Assembly (NCBI RefSeq): GCF_002019795.1
Contig: NZ_KV917381.1
Coordinates: forward strand, 3,194,068-3,258,067
DNA length: 64,000 nucleotides
Origin: Bacillus alkalicellulosilyticus
GTDB lineage: Bacteria; Bacillota; Bacilli; Bacillales; Bacillaceae_F
Reading direction: 5' to 3'
The stretch's first letter is position 1. The number at the start of each line of letters is the position of its first letter. The position numbers and the translations under genes were made by a program. Shown piece after piece: positions 9,728-19,183 of this stretch. The notes beneath the pieces are model-generated. The model was not told where the DNA came from. It saw only the letters and a list, made by a program, of their open reading frames with translations, and ran no database searches.

Positions 9728-10894
9728 TTAGGGCTTTAGAGTATATCTCCTATTTAACTGAAGGTTTTCATTCTCCATTAATAGCGCTCCAATTAATCGA
9801 AAAGCTGATTGTGTATTTGGAAAAATACGAATGACTCTTTCTCGTCTTCTTATTTCCTGATTTAGACGCTCTAACGAGTTGGTACTTGATAGGTGTCGTT
9901 GATACATTTTTGGTTCATTTAAATATTGAATGGATTCTTCAAATCCGTCTTCAAGGATTTCAATTGCCTTCTTCAACTTGGGATTATCTTGGTGATTCAT
10001 GAGAAGGTCATCTTTAAATTTCCTTGCTTCTTCACAAGAGATTGTTTGGTATATTCTTCTCAATTCTGCTATGACCTGGCTAGACCCTTTTTTGGGAAGT
10101 TTATTAATGATGTTTCGTTTAAAGTGAACGGAACACCTTTGCCATGAAGTTCCGATAAATTCTCGGTCTATAGCCTTTTTTAATCCAGCCTGGGCATCAG
10201 AGACAATAAGTTTAGGAGATTGGAGTCCTCGCGCTTTTAAATCACTGAAGAACCCTTGCCACGCCTCGAAACTCTCAGCGTGGTCTATTTTTAATCCAAT
10301 AACTTGCCTCTTTTTTTCCTCATCCATTGCCGTCATAAGATAGACTGCTTTGGGTACAACTTTATTATGTTCACGCACCTTAATATACATGGCATCTGCA
10401 TAGAGGTAAGGAAAATACTGGACATTAAGTGGTCGATTAGCCCATTTATTCACAACAGGATCAAGCTTCTCCGCTAGGGACGAAACAAATGATTTGGATA
10501 CACTTTCTCCGCAAAGTTGTTCTACAATGTTTTTTACTTTTCGTGTCGACACCCCATTTACCACCATTTCTAACATAGAAAGAGTTAGTGCTTGGTCTAC
10601 GCGAGTAAACCGTTCAAATATAGAAGTTGAAAAGTCTCCTTCTCTTGTACGAGGTACACGTAATTTAATTTTTCCAATACTAATCAGTAGCTCACGCTCA
10701 TAATATCCATTACGTTAATCCCGGCGTTCTGGAGAACGCTCATAGGCAGATGCTTGTAAATGCTCATCCCGTTCTTTCTCCATAAACTCATTAAGAACTA
10801 ATACAATTGAAGATTTTACAACTGCATCAATATTCGAATTCATCACAGATTCTTTTAAAACATCAATATCTAGGTTAAACTGTATTTGAGTCAT
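9728..10894 (-). pseudogene. IS256-family transposase, interrupted by an in-frame stop
   Basis: The reading frame begins at an ATG (10894, MTQIQFNLDIDVLKESV) behind AGAGGGAA and would encode about 388 residues, the normal IS256 size. A TAA at 10717-10715 interrupts it after ERSPERRD; the same frame continues RNGYYERELLISIGKIKLRV. Family members normally have Tyr at this position, so one base change (TAC/TAT to TAA) explains the lesion. The downstream part keeps the DDE catalytic triad: Asp in YLYADAMYIKV, Asp in LIVSDAQAGLKK and Glu in NSLERLNQEIRRRERV. The rest is intact, which suggests a recent loss. Transposition would now need a transposase supplied from elsewhere or stop readthrough. Confidence 0.9.
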
Positions 10895-10967
10895 TTTATA
10901 TTCCCTCTTCTCATGTTTTTCGTGGTTGTTAAACATTGTAGCCAAGAAGGTATAAAATGACTCTTTT

Positions 10968-10996
10968 TGTTTTTACACAATTATACGGACTTAATC
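10968..10996 (-). repeat. IS256 right terminal inverted repeat
   Basis: Inward sequence GATTAAGTCCGTATAATTGT followed by GTAAAAAC, similar to IS256-family termini. It is followed by the target duplication AAAAATTT at 10997-11004. Confidence 0.85.
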
Positions 10997-11017
10997 AAAA
11001 ATTTCTGTTTTAAAGCG

Positions 11018-11041
11018 AAATAAAGGACTCACGGTCCGTTA
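11018..11041 (-). repeat. 24-nt GGACC repeat, copy 4
   Basis: Minus-strand copy reading TAACGGACC at the left and AGTCC then TTTATTT at the right. It lies on the other side of the IS from copies 1-3, so the IS appears to have landed inside a cluster of these repeats. Confidence 0.6.
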
Positions 11042-11055
11042 CGACCTGAACAAAA

Positions 11056-11092
11056 GAAAAAACACTCGGAGTATTATTTTCCCCGAGTGTTT
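11056..11092 (-). terminator. Terminator after ileS
   Basis: Stem AAACACTCGG/CCGAGTGTTT (11083-11092 with 11060-11069) followed on the minus strand by TTTTC. It begins 7 nt after the ileS stop. Confidence 0.85.
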
Positions 11093-11098
11093 CTTTTT

Positions 11099-13858
11099 TT
11101 AATAATGCTTTGTTACTGTTTCCGTACAAGTTGGACACAGTGTTGGATGATTAGGGTCTTTACCAATTTCTTTTGTCACAATCCAGCAACGTTCACACGT
11201 TTCACCTTCTGCTTTTTCAACCACAATTGCAATGTCATCAAAGGTTTCAGCGTTAGCTGGTGTACTTTCCTTTGATCCCGCGATTGTCGCCCCAGAGACA
11301 ATAAACAACTTGTGTAATTGGTCGACATTTTCTAAAAGTTCTTTTGTTTTATCAGTTGGATAAAGAGTTAATGAAGCTGTTAATGACTTTTTAATCACCT
11401 TTTCATTTCGTGCATTTTCTAATGCTTTTAAAACGTCGTTTCGTACGTCCATGAAACGGTCCCATTTTTCTACTACAGCCTGGCTGTTAGAGTAATCAAC
11501 AGCAGTTGGCATATCTGTTAATTGAACACTTTCTTCTGTAACAGCAGGGATGAACTGCCATACTTCATCTGCTGTGTGAGGTAGGATAGGTGTCACTAAC
11601 TTTGTTAATGCCACTAAGATGTCATACATTACCGTTTGAATGGAACGACGGGCATGACTATCTGCATGGTCAATATATAATGTATCTTTGGCGATATCTA
11701 AATAGAATGAACTTAATTCAATCGTACAGAAATTATGGACGGCATGGAACACAGTCGAGAATTGATATTGGTCATACGCTTGATTTACTTTGCCGATAAT
11801 ATCGTTTAATTTGATTTCCATATATTGATCAAGCTCTGGCAATTGAGCAAATTCTACTCGGTCTTGAGCCGGATTAAAATCAAATAAGTTACCAAGTAAG
11901 AAACGGAATGTATTTCTAATTTTACGATAGACTTCAGATACTTGCTTTAAGATTTTATCGGATACGCGTACATCTGCTTGATAATCAACAGAAGCTACCC
12001 ATAGACGTAAAATATCCGCGCCTAATTGCTTCATGACATCATTAGGAACTACAACATTCCCAATTGACTTACTCATTTTTCGCCCTTCCCCGTCAAGAGC
12101 AAATCCGTGACTTAGCACGCCTTTATATGGTGCTTTACCTGATACTGCTACACTTGTTGATAATGACGAGTTAAACCATCCTCGGTATTGGTCTGAACCT
12201 TCAAGGTAAAGGTCAGCGGGACGTTGTAAATCATCTCTTTCTTCGAGTACCGCTTGATGAGATGAACCTGAATCAAACCAAACATCCATAATATCCATTT
12301 CACGAGTGAATGTTCCATTTGGACTATGTTCTGAAGTAAATCCTTCTGGCAATAGATCTTTTGTATCCCATTCAAACCAGATGTTTGAACCATGTTGTCT
12401 AAATAGGTTGGAAACATGGTCAATCGTTTCATCGCTTACAATCGGTTCATTATTTTCCCCGTAGAAAATTGGAATTGGAACACCCCATGCACGTTGTCTT
12501 GAAATACACCAGTCGCCACGGTCTCTTACCATGTTAAATAGGCGAGTCTCACCCCAAGTAGGAATCCAATTAACTTCTTTAATCGCTTGTAACAACTCTT
12601 CACGGAAGTCTTTGATTGATGCAAACCACTGAGCTGTCGCACGGAAAATAACAGGTTTCTTGGTTCTCCAGTCATGAGGGTAAGAGTGAGTAATGAATGT
12701 TAATTTTAATAACGCTCCGACTTCCTCTAGTTTTTCAGTAATCGGTTTATTGGCATTATCATAAAATTGTCCTTCAAAACCTGGAGCTTCTTCTGTAAAT
12801 ACACCTTTATCATCAACAGGGTTCAAGACGTCTAACCCATATTTTTTTCCAACAATATAGTCATCTTCCCCGTGTCCTGGAGCGGTATGAACACAACCTG
12901 TTCCTGCATCCAGAGTGACATGGTCACCACACATGACGAGTGATTCACGGTCATATAATGGATGCTGGGCAACTACATACTCCAGTTGTTGACCTTTCAT
13001 TGTACGAACAACTTCATAATTTTCCCACTCTAACTCTTTTTCTAAAGATTCAAGCAAGCCTGAAGCTACAACGTATTTTACTCCGTTTACTTTGACCACG
13101 CTGTATTCAAGGTCTGGGTGAACTGTAATTCCAAGGTTGGCAGGGATCGTCCATGGAGTTGTTGTCCAAATAACAATTTTCTCATCCTGTTCAAGGACTC
13201 CTTTACCATCTTTTACATCAAACGCAACAAAGATAGAAGGAGAGCGTTTATCATGGTATTCAATCTCAGCTTCTGCTAGGGCTGACTCAGAAGACGGAGA
13301 CCAGTATACCGGTTTTAAACCTTTGTAGATGTATCCTTTTTTCGCCATGTCGCCAAACACTTTAATTTGTTGAGCTTCATATTCTTTATCAAGCGTAATG
13401 TATGGATTTTCCCAATCTCCTCGAACTCCTAGTCGCTTAAACTGCTCACGCTGACGATTGACTTGTTCTCTCGCATATTCTTCACAAAGTTTTCTGAACT
13501 CAGCTACACTTAGGGATTTTCGATTCACTTTTCCGTTTTTCGTTAAAGCTGTCTCGATAGGTAAACCATGGGTATCCCAACCTGGAACATAAGGAGCATG
13601 GAACCCACTCATTGACTTATAACGAACAATAAAATCTTTTAATACTTTATTTAAGGCATGCCCCATATGAATATCTCCGTTTGCATACGGAGGACCGTCA
13701 TGAAGGATAAACATAGGTCTGCCTTTTGTACGCTCTTGTACTTTGGCATAGATATCAGCAGCATCCCAATCTTTTTGCATCTCTGGCTCTCGGTTTGGTA
13801 AATTTCCACGCATCGGAAATTCAGTTTTCATCATTAGTAACGTGTCTTTGTAATCCAT
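11099..13858 (-). CDS. ileS: Isoleucyl-tRNA synthetase
   Basis: This class I synthetase charges tRNA-Ile. The 919-residue protein has the HIGH motif as [11 protein letters not shown], the KMSKS loop as [10 protein letters not shown], the editing domain ([13 protein letters not shown]) and a C-terminal zinc ribbon with CERC and CPTC. The ATG at 13858 ([15 protein letters not shown]) matches the start of B. subtilis IleS. A GAGGAGG lies 12 nt upstream, slightly far but the only one; codons further upstream fall inside the T-box terminator. Expression is governed by the T-box leader. The gene is monocistronic, with a terminator directly after it. Confidence 0.97.
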   Translation of the reverse strand: MDYKDTLLMMKTEFPMRGNLPNREPEMQKDWDAADIYAKVQERTKGRPMFILHDGPPYANGDIHMGHALNKVLKDFIVRYKSMSGFHAPYVPGWDTHGLPIETALTKNGKVNRKSLSVAEFRKLCEEYAREQVNRQREQFKRLGVRGDWENPYITLDKEYEAQQIKVFGDMAKKGYIYKGLKPVYWSPSSESALAEAEIEYHDKRSPSIFVAFDVKDGKGVLEQDEKIVIWTTTPWTIPANLGITVHPDLEYSVVKVNGVKYVVASGLLESLEKELEWENYEVVRTMKGQQLEYVVAQHPLYDRESLVMCGDHVTLDAGTGCVHTAPGHGEDDYIVGKKYGLDVLNPVDDKGVFTEEAPGFEGQFYDNANKPITEKLEEVGALLKLTFITHSYPHDWRTKKPVIFRATAQWFASIKDFREELLQAIKEVNWIPTWGETRLFNMVRDRGDWCISRQRAWGVPIPIFYGENNEPIVSDETIDHVSNLFRQHGSNIWFEWDTKDLLPEGFTSEHSPNGTFTREMDIMDVWFDSGSSHQAVLEERDDLQRPADLYLEGSDQYRGWFNSSLSTSVAVSGKAPYKGVLSHGFALDGEGRKMSKSIGNVVVPNDVMKQLGADILRLWVASVDYQADVRVSDKILKQVSEVYRKIRNTFRFLLGNLFDFNPAQDRVEFAQLPELDQYMEIKLNDIIGKVNQAYDQYQFSTVFHAVHNFCTIELSSFYLDIAKDTLYIDHADSHARRSIQTVMYDILVALTKLVTPILPHTADEVWQFIPAVTEESVQLTDMPTAVDYSNSQAVVEKWDRFMDVRNDVLKALENARNEKVIKKSLTASLTLYPTDKTKELLENVDQLHKLFIVSGATIAGSKESTPANAETFDDIAIVVEKAEGETCERCWIVTKEIGKDPNHPTLCPTCTETVTKHY

Positions 13859-13888
13859 TGTTTTTTTCATCCTCCTCATTTTCCACAC

Positions 13889-14135
13889 AAAAAAGCCCTC
13901 TCTCCCAACTAGGGACGAGAAGGTTACCCGTGGTACCACCCTATTGAACTAAAGTAACAGTTCACTCAAAATTCGTAACGTGAATCAATCGCTATAGCCT
14001 ACTTGAAAAAACGTTCGGTATAGAACTCTAGGGTGATTTTCTCTTTATCTCTTTAACTAGGCTCACACCATCCCTAGTTCGCTTGGTAAAGTTGAATAAA
14101 GGTACTCTCCCTGTCAATGTCATTTGATTATTATT
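13889..14135 (-). promoter_or_regulatory. T-box riboswitch, isoleucine-specific
   Basis: The conserved T-box AGGGTGGTACCACGGG lies at 13942-13927 on the minus strand, followed by a terminator (13923-13889) with stem around CTCG-TCCC/GGGA-GAG and six U. In Stem I the specifier region reads AAAATCACC; the ATC at 14037-14035 is an Ile codon, matching the downstream ileS. The GGATGGTG and GAGCC segments further upstream fit the Stem I conserved elements. Uncharged tRNA-Ile should favour the antiterminator. Confidence 0.95.
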
Positions 14136-14145
14136 ATTGATTGGT

Positions 14146-14175
14146 ATTGTATGATAAAAACAAAACATTAGTCAA
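14146..14175 (-). promoter_or_regulatory. Sigma-A promoter of ileS
   Basis: TTGACT (14175-14170) and TACAAT (14151-14146) with an 18-bp spacer, just upstream of the T-box leader and immediately downstream of the divIVA terminator. Confidence 0.75.
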
Positions 14176-14176
14176 G

Positions 14177-14210
14177 AAAAAAGACTAAAAATAATGATAT
14201 TTTTAATCTT
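14177..14210 (-). terminator. Terminator after divIVA
   Basis: A 13-bp AT-rich stem (14210-14198 with 14193-14181, one G-U pair) and loop TCAT, followed by TTTT on the minus strand. It separates the ylm-divIVA operon from ileS. Confidence 0.7.
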
Positions 14211-14230
14211 TATTCCCACTTTATCTTAAT

Positions 14231-14728
14231 TTATTCATGATTGTTACTTTGAAAGTCTTCTTCAGGATTGGCACTGATTTCATCCCAATCATCACTTTGA
14301 AGCATTTCTAATTGAGCTTCCACTAACATTTTAAAACGGATTCGATACACAGAAGCTTGTTTTTTCAATTCCTCATTTTCAATCATGATTTTTCGTGATT
14401 TAGAAAGCGCATCATTGATAATTCGGTCCGCGTTTTTTTCAGCTTCTTTAACGATAAGCTGTGCTTCTTTTTGAGCATTACGACGGACTTCTTCGGCAGA
14501 TTCTTGAGCAATTAAAATCGATTTATTTAACGTTTGTTCGATATTATTAAAATGCTCTAACTTTGTTTCGAGGTCTTGCATCTTTTCAAATAAATCCTTT
14601 TTTTCGCGAAGTACAGCTTCGTAGTCTTTAATGATCTGGTCTAAAAATTCATTTACTTCATCTTCATCATAACCACGAAAACCTCGAGTAAATTCCTTAT
14701 TGTGAATGTCAAGGGGTGTTAAAGGCAC
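14231..14728 (-). CDS. divIVA: Septum-site and pole-targeting protein DivIVA
   Basis: DivIVA binds negatively curved membrane at septa and poles and recruits MinJ and other partners. The 165-residue protein has the conserved N-terminal membrane-binding domain (VPLTPLDIHNKEFTRGFRGY, then DEDEVNEFLDQIIKDY) and a long coiled coil over residues 30-145. The start is taken as GTG at 14728, matching the B. subtilis MPLTPNDIHNK start, with GGAGGTGG 5-7 nt upstream. An ATG at 14743 would add five unconserved residues. It is the last gene of the ylm operon. Confidence 0.95.
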   Translation of the reverse strand: MPLTPLDIHNKEFTRGFRGYDEDEVNEFLDQIIKDYEAVLREKKDLFEKMQDLETKLEHFNNIEQTLNKSILIAQESAEEVRRNAQKEAQLIVKEAEKNADRIINDALSKSRKIMIENEELKKQASVYRIRFKMLVEAQLEMLQSDDWDEISANPEEDFQSNNHE

Positions 14729-14815
14729 ACACTCCACCTCCATACGTGAGTATTATTTCTTCGTTAAGTAACATTATTCGACAAAGAATCTTGCATTCCT
14801 GCAAAATACAAAAAA

Positions 14816-15592
14816 TTATTTTAATTTTCCATAATGAATTCTCCATTTTTCTTTCTTCGTTTGGCCTTCAATGGAAAGTAACTTGCTGCGACCTAAGCCT
14901 CGAACAGATAAATGGTCACCCTCCTGTAATTGGTACGACGATTGTTCGATGACCTTCCAGTTCACCTTCACATAGCCACGGTCAATATAAGGCATGACTT
15001 TTGTACGAGACAAACGATATATTTCAGATAACATGACATCCAGTCTTAATGATGAAACCGTTCCTGTCTGTTCTATCCATGTTTCATTATTACTAATTTG
15101 CTCCAAATTTGAAATTTGATTCAAAGAGATCGATGCTCGTCCAACGGTTGTTAAATTTGCTCGTACAAAATCGGCCGTTTCTGCCGCAACAAAAAATTGA
15201 ATACGACTGTCCTCACCAAAAAGAATATCACCAAACTTTTCTCGTTTTAACCCTAAGCCTAGTACTGAACCTAGCACATCTTTATGCTGTATCGTTACAA
15301 ACTTCTTTGGATAATCCAACTCAAAGCATTCGATTTGATAATCAGTCTCTTCAATTTCATCATATGGAGGAAACAATATCGCTCTTTTTCTTTCAGAATG
15401 AAGTTGGCCTCCCCAAAAGGAAAGGCCAACTTCATCAGATTTTCCAACAAGCTGAGTAACAATTTGCTGTTCGCGAGGATCTAAGAAATCCGTTAATTTC
15501 CTTGTATATCGAAGGCTAACATCAGCCTTCCAATTTAATACTTTATCAACAAAAGTTCGCTCTTCCTCTCGGAAATGCTGGTATATTGACAT
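14816..15592 (-). CDS. ylmH: S4-domain RNA-binding protein YlmH
   Basis: The 258-residue protein has an N-terminal YlmH domain and a C-terminal S4 domain (about residues 180-245, SSLRLDVMLSEIYRLSRTKV followed by MPYIDRGYVKVNWKVIEQSS). B. subtilis YlmH binds the 50S subunit and has been linked to ribosome-associated quality control of stalled nascent chains. It lies between ylmG and divIVA as in related bacilli, so a secondary link to division has long been suspected. No unusual features. Confidence 0.92.
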   Translation of the reverse strand: MSIYQHFREEERTFVDKVLNWKADVSLRYTRKLTDFLDPREQQIVTQLVGKSDEVGLSFWGGQLHSERKRAILFPPYDEIEETDYQIECFELDYPKKFVTIQHKDVLGSVLGLGLKREKFGDILFGEDSRIQFFVAAETADFVRANLTTVGRASISLNQISNLEQISNNETWIEQTGTVSSLRLDVMLSEIYRLSRTKVMPYIDRGYVKVNWKVIEQSSYQLQEGDHLSVRGLGRSKLLSIEGQTKKEKWRIHYGKLK

Positions 15593-15604
15593 ATGAATCT
15601 CGCC

Positions 15605-15859
15605 TTAAGAGAAAAGTACTGTTACACCAATACGCGCTAAGTGTAATGTTAGTATAGCTACGATTGGAGAAATATCTATCATTCCTAACGGTGGAATAAA
15701 CTTTCGAAACGGTGCTAAAAATGGCTCTACGAGTGAACCGATAAATTGACCAATACTTGATTCACGAGCATTCGGAAACCAAGACATTAAAATATAACCA
15801 ATAATCATCCAAGAATAAATCTGCAAAGCAAAATATAGTAAACTTCCTATTCCTGACAT
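15605..15859 (-). CDS. ylmG: YggT-family membrane protein YlmG
   Basis: A small (84-residue) membrane protein with two hydrophobic segments and the YggT motif SWFPNARESSIGQFI, then LVEPFLAPFRKFIPPLGMID. Homologues in bacteria and plastids influence division or nucleoid distribution, but the biochemical activity is unknown. It is 17 bp after sepF and 12 bp before ylmH in the ylm operon. Confidence 0.92.
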   Translation of the reverse strand: MSGIGSLLYFALQIYSWMIIGYILMSWFPNARESSIGQFIGSLVEPFLAPFRKFIPPLGMIDISPIVAILTLHLARIGVTVLFS

Positions 15860-15876
15860 CTACTTCACCACCTTTT

Positions 15877-16302
15877 TCATTCAAAGCTGTCTTCGAACAA
15901 ATCTGTTATAGATCCCGACACTTCCACATTATCTGGAGTGCATATAAATATATTCGCACCTAACTTTTGAATATTCCCTTCTATAGCATACACTGTTCCG
16001 CCTAAAAAATCGACTACTTGCCTTGCTTCTTCTTTTGTTGCCATTGATTGGAGATTGATAATAACCGTTCTGCGGTTTTTTAATTGGTCTGCAATATCTT
16101 GCGCTTCATCATATGACCTAGGTTCATGCAAAATGACCTTTGCCGTATTCTTAACGGTCTGCAATGCAACTACATTTTGCCCCTTTGTTCTTCGTCTTTC
16201 AGGAATCTCTTCTTGCGTTACTGCTGTTTCGTCTATGTACTCTTGTTGTGTTCCTTCATCTTCCAATTCAAAAAAACGTTTGAACTTTGATTTCAATTCC
16301 AT
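15877..16302 (-). CDS. sepF: Cell division protein SepF
   Basis: SepF polymerises into rings, bundles FtsZ and anchors the Z-ring to membrane. The 141-residue protein has an N-terminal amphipathic membrane-binding segment (MELKSKFKRFFELE), an acidic linker, and the DUF552 core from about residue 55 (ILHEPRSYDEAQDIADQLKN, GANIFICTPDNVEVSG). It is part of ylmC-ylmD-ylmE-sepF-ylmG-ylmH. Confidence 0.95.
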   Translation of the reverse strand: MELKSKFKRFFELEDEGTQQEYIDETAVTQEEIPERRRTKGQNVVALQTVKNTAKVILHEPRSYDEAQDIADQLKNRRTVIINLQSMATKEEARQVVDFLGGTVYAIEGNIQKLGANIFICTPDNVEVSGSITDLFEDSFE

Positions 16303-16320
16303 TCTCTCCCCTCCTAAATG

Positions 16321-17004
16321 TTATTCTTCATTTCCTACTAAAGATGAACCTAGTCTCACAAACGTTGCTCCTTCTTCTATCGCAATGACATAGTCATTTG
16401 ACATCCCCATTGATAACTCTGTACACGGTGCATAGGGTAATTGTAGAGCTTGTACATCTTCTTTTATCTTTCGTAGTCCTTGAAATACAGGTCTTGTGTC
16501 TTCTGGGTTAGCCTCATATGGCGCCATCGTCATTAAACCTACCACTTCAATGTTAGGATAATCCTTAAGGTTTTCAACAAATGGGATAACTTGATCTGGT
16601 TGAAGGCCAGCCTTCGTATCTTCTCCAGAAACATTAACTTGAATAAAACATTTCATTATTTTATTTTCTTCTATTCTTTTTTGGATTTCCTCTGCTAAAG
16701 AAAGACGGTCTAACGAATGGATATATTGAAATTTATTAATCATCTTACGTACCTTTTTCGATTGGAGAGAGCCAATAAAGTGCCAAGTCGCATCAAGGTC
16801 TATTTGCTCCACCTTTTCAACGCCACCCTCTACTCGATTTTCTCCAAGATGTAAAACGCCTGCTACAATCGCTTCAACCGTTCTTTCTTTACTAACATAT
16901 TTAGTTACAGCAATAATATTTACGTCAGATGTCTTTCGATTGGCACGCTGACATGCTACCTCAATTTGTTGATTAATTTCTTTTAAATTATCTTTGACCG
17001 TCAA
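16321..17004 (-). CDS. ylmE: PLP-binding homeostasis protein YlmE (YggS/PLPBP family)
   Basis: A fold-type III PLP-binding protein that controls free pyridoxal phosphate and amino-acid pools. It has no established catalytic activity. The PLP lysine lies in IIAVTKYVS (about residue 35), and the phosphate-binding GMSNDYVIAIEEGATFVRLG is at the C-terminus. The 227-residue length is normal. It is separated from ylmD by 4 bp. Confidence 0.94.
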   Translation of the reverse strand: MTVKDNLKEINQQIEVACQRANRKTSDVNIIAVTKYVSKERTVEAIVAGVLHLGENRVEGGVEKVEQIDLDATWHFIGSLQSKKVRKMINKFQYIHSLDRLSLAEEIQKRIEENKIMKCFIQVNVSGEDTKAGLQPDQVIPFVENLKDYPNIEVVGLMTMAPYEANPEDTRPVFQGLRKIKEDVQALQLPYAPCTELSMGMSNDYVIAIEEGATFVRLGSSLVGNEE

Positions 17005-17008
17005 CGTG

Positions 17009-17833
17009 TTACTCTCCTTTCATCCCAATGTAGCTCATCATTCTTCCCGTTTGCCCTTTTTCTTTTCGGTGAGAGAAAAACAAGTCCAATTGAGAGGCTG
17101 TACAATGATGTGTGACGCTTATGTTTTGTATTGGAATTCCTTCGTTTTCTAATAGAAGCTTATTTACTTCTTTTAAATCAAGTAAATAGTGCCCATTTTC
17201 TAATGGTGTCGCAAAAGTATCGGTATTCGGTAACACTTTTTCTACTTCTTGTATTACCCTTTCATCGACCTCATATTCCTTTTTCCCAATAGAAGGGCCA
17301 ATGACACACTGGATTTCTGTTATAGGAACTTTTTCAATGCTTTTCCATTGTTCGATGAGGGTAGCACCAATATTTAATACCGTTCCTTTCCAACCAGCAT
17401 GTGCAACTCCAATCAAGTCATAGTTTGGTGCAAAAAAGTACAGTGGTACGCAATCAGCATATAAACTCACGAGGAGAATATTTCTCTCACTCGTATACAG
17501 CCCATCAATTCCTTTAAGTGAATCATGTAAGGAAAACGCACCTTTGCCTTTATCATTAGAAGCTACCTTATAAATGTTGGCTTGATGAATTTGTTCACCT
17601 ACAACCCAACAATCAAGCGGAAAACCAATTTTCTCCGCAAGGATTTTTCGGTTAAGACGAACATCCTCATCAACATCACCTACATGAAAACCCATGTTTA
17701 ACGATTGATACGGAGCACTACTTACTCCACCCGTTCGAATCGAAAACCCTGCCTTCATATCATTTGGTAGCCTCTCATGATTCAATTGTAATATATCGTT
17801 ATCTGTTTGAATAAAAAGTGGGGAATCGTTCAC
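17009..17833 (-). CDS. ylmD: PgeF/YfiH laccase-domain protein YlmD
   Basis: A member of the DUF152/LACC1 family. Homologues act on purine nucleosides, and the family is also annotated as peptidoglycan editing factor PgeF. Metal-ligand motifs are present: GFHVGD, YADCVPLYFF, GVAHAGWKGT and VTHHCTASQLDLFFSHRKEKG. The GTG at 17833 follows GAGGAAGTGA, a near-complete Shine-Dalgarno; an ATG at 17863 would add ten residues but has no such site. True substrate not deducible here. Confidence 0.9.
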   Translation of the reverse strand: MNDSPLFIQTDNDILQLNHERLPNDMKAGFSIRTGGVSSAPYQSLNMGFHVGDVDEDVRLNRKILAEKIGFPLDCWVVGEQIHQANIYKVASNDKGKGAFSLHDSLKGIDGLYTSERNILLVSLYADCVPLYFFAPNYDLIGVAHAGWKGTVLNIGATLIEQWKSIEKVPITEIQCVIGPSIGKKEYEVDERVIQEVEKVLPNTDTFATPLENGHYLLDLKEVNKLLLENEGIPIQNISVTHHCTASQLDLFFSHRKEKGQTGRMMSYIGMKGE

Positions 17834-17948
17834 GACGTCACTTCCTCTACTTCCTATAAGCATTATTATTGGATATTTTCCATTTTAGCATATTTTTCTA
17901 CATCCTAGTAATGTCTTTCCGTAAAATTCGTCAAAATAACTTGAATTA

Positions 17949-18194
17949 TCATTCCTCAAGGTCAGCTACTCGGACTAAGATGCAATCCGAACCAATTTTT
18001 TCGATATTAGCCCATGGAATGACTAGTTCGTCTTCTTTACTAAAAAAGCTCATCATTTTTCCTGTTCCATTTATAATTAGGGCATCTATTTGACCAGAAG
18101 ACAAATTGATATCTATATCTCCTAAATGTCCTAGCCGCTTTCCATTTTCAATATTGACTATATCCTTTGCTTGTAATTCTGATATTTTTAACAT
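17949..18194 (-). CDS. ylmC: PRC-barrel protein YlmC/YmxH
   Basis: An 81-residue PRC-barrel-like protein of the YlmC/YmxH family (LQAKDIVNIENGKRLGHLGD, then LVIPWANIEKIGSDCILV). The family is widespread in spore formers and its role is not established. It is first in the ylm operon, behind the promoter at 18276-18303. Confidence 0.88.
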   Translation of the reverse strand: MLKISELQAKDIVNIENGKRLGHLGDIDINLSSGQIDALIINGTGKMMSFFSKEDELVIPWANIEKIGSDCILVRVADLEE

Positions 18195-18275
18195 TCTGTC
18201 ACCTCTTTTATTTATTCCTTAATGTTACATACATATGCTCGTAATTCTTTTCTTAGAAGCACTGTGACAAGCCGC

Positions 18276-18303
18276 TATATAGTAAAAAAAGCTCTTTTCT
18301 CAA
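18276..18303 (-). promoter_or_regulatory. Sigma-A promoter of the ylmC operon
   Basis: TTGAGA (18303-18298) and TATATA (18281-18276) with a 16-bp spacer, between the sigG terminator and ylmC. Confidence 0.6.
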
Positions 18304-18341
18304 AGATTGTTGCTCTACCTATTGAACCATCGTTCACAAAG

Positions 18342-18371
18342 AAAAAAGCTGACCATTACAGTCAGCTTTTT
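18342..18371 (-). terminator. Terminator after sigG
   Basis: Stem AAAAAGCTGAC/GTCAGCTTTTT (18371-18361 with 18353-18343), 7-nt loop, U-rich on the minus strand. It ends the spoIIGA-sigE-sigG cluster. Confidence 0.88.
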
Positions 18372-18394
18372 CTTTACTCAATTAAAGTATGATA

Positions 18395-19180
18395 TTAACT
18401 TTGAGCATGTTTATTCATTTGTTGAATTGCTGCTTTCTCAAGACGAGAAACCTGAGCTTGGGATATACCGATTTCATCGGCAACTTCCATTTGAGTTTTC
18501 CCTTGGAAAAAGCGCATATTAAGTATCATTTTTTCACGGTCATTTAACCGGATCATCGCCTCGCGCAAGGCAATTTCTTCAACCCAATTCACATCTTTGT
18601 TCTTTTCATCACTAATTTGGTCCATCACATAAATGGGGTCTCCTCCATCATTGTAAATCGGCTCAAATAATGAAACTGGGTCTTGGATGGCGTCTAAGGC
18701 AAAAACGACATCTTCTTTTGGAACATCGAGAACTTTGGCAATCTCCATGACAGTTGGTTCCCTATCTCGGTTTCTCTGCGACATCAATTGGTCACGAACT
18801 TGTAGGGCTTTATACGCAATATCACGTAATGAACGAGAAACACGGATTGGGTTATTATCCCGTAAATACCGTCTAATTTCACCAATAATCATTGGTACTG
18901 CATACGTTGAAAACTTTACATTTTGACTTAAATCAAAGTTGTCAATTGATTTCATTAGCCCAATACAACCAACTTGAAAGAGGTCATCAACGTACTCCCC
19001 ACGATTGTTAAAGCGTTGGATAACACTCAGTACCAATCGTAAGTTTCCATTCACTAGTTTTTCTCTTGCGCTTAGTTCCCCACTTTGAAGTCTTTCAAAG
19101 AGGTCTCGCATTTCTGCATTTTTTAATACAGGAAGCTTTGAAGTATCTACTCCACAAATTTCAACTTTATTTCGTGTCAA
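18395..19180 (-). CDS. sigG: RNA polymerase sigma-G, late forespore
   Basis: Sigma-G directs the late forespore programme. The 261-residue protein matches B. subtilis SigG closely: N-terminal TRNKVEICGVDTSKLPVLKN, region 2 (FNNRGEYVDDLFQVGCIGLM, then NFDLSQNVKFSTYAVPMIIG), and region 4 HTH (GKTQMEVADEIGISQAQVSR). The start is the TTG at 19180, because TTAGGAGGG lies 7 nt upstream and the conserved protein begins there. An upstream ATG at 19246 would put the control hairpin inside the coding region. It is third in the spoIIG cluster; a forespore promoter and a Shine-Dalgarno-sequestering stem lie directly upstream. Confidence 0.96.
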   Translation of the reverse strand: MTRNKVEICGVDTSKLPVLKNAEMRDLFERLQSGELSAREKLVNGNLRLVLSVIQRFNNRGEYVDDLFQVGCIGLMKSIDNFDLSQNVKFSTYAVPMIIGEIRRYLRDNNPIRVSRSLRDIAYKALQVRDQLMSQRNRDREPTVMEIAKVLDVPKEDVVFALDAIQDPVSLFEPIYNDGGDPIYVMDQISDEKNKDVNWVEEIALREAMIRLNDREKMILNMRFFQGKTQMEVADEIGISQAQVSRLEKAAIQQMNKHAQS

Positions 19181-19183
19181 TTC

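Larger units (their letters stand above)
9585..10996 (-). mobile_element. IS256-family insertion sequence, 1412 bp
   Basis: The element is flanked by a perfect 8-bp direct repeat, AAAAATTT, at 9577-9584 and 10997-11004, the size expected for IS256 transposition. Its ends are imperfect inverted repeats of about 29 bp. The right end reads inward GATTAAGTCCGTATAATTGT, similar to the classic IS256 end, and the left end reads inward AGTCAAGTCCAGAATAATGT; about 20 of 29 bases agree. It carries one transposase gene on the minus strand, interrupted by a stop codon. It sits in the ylyA-ileS intergenic region and disrupts no gene. Confidence 0.93.

Noticed and set aside
15109-15459. 116-residue open frame opposite ylmH
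   Set aside because: Antisense shadow of a conserved gene with no start signal.
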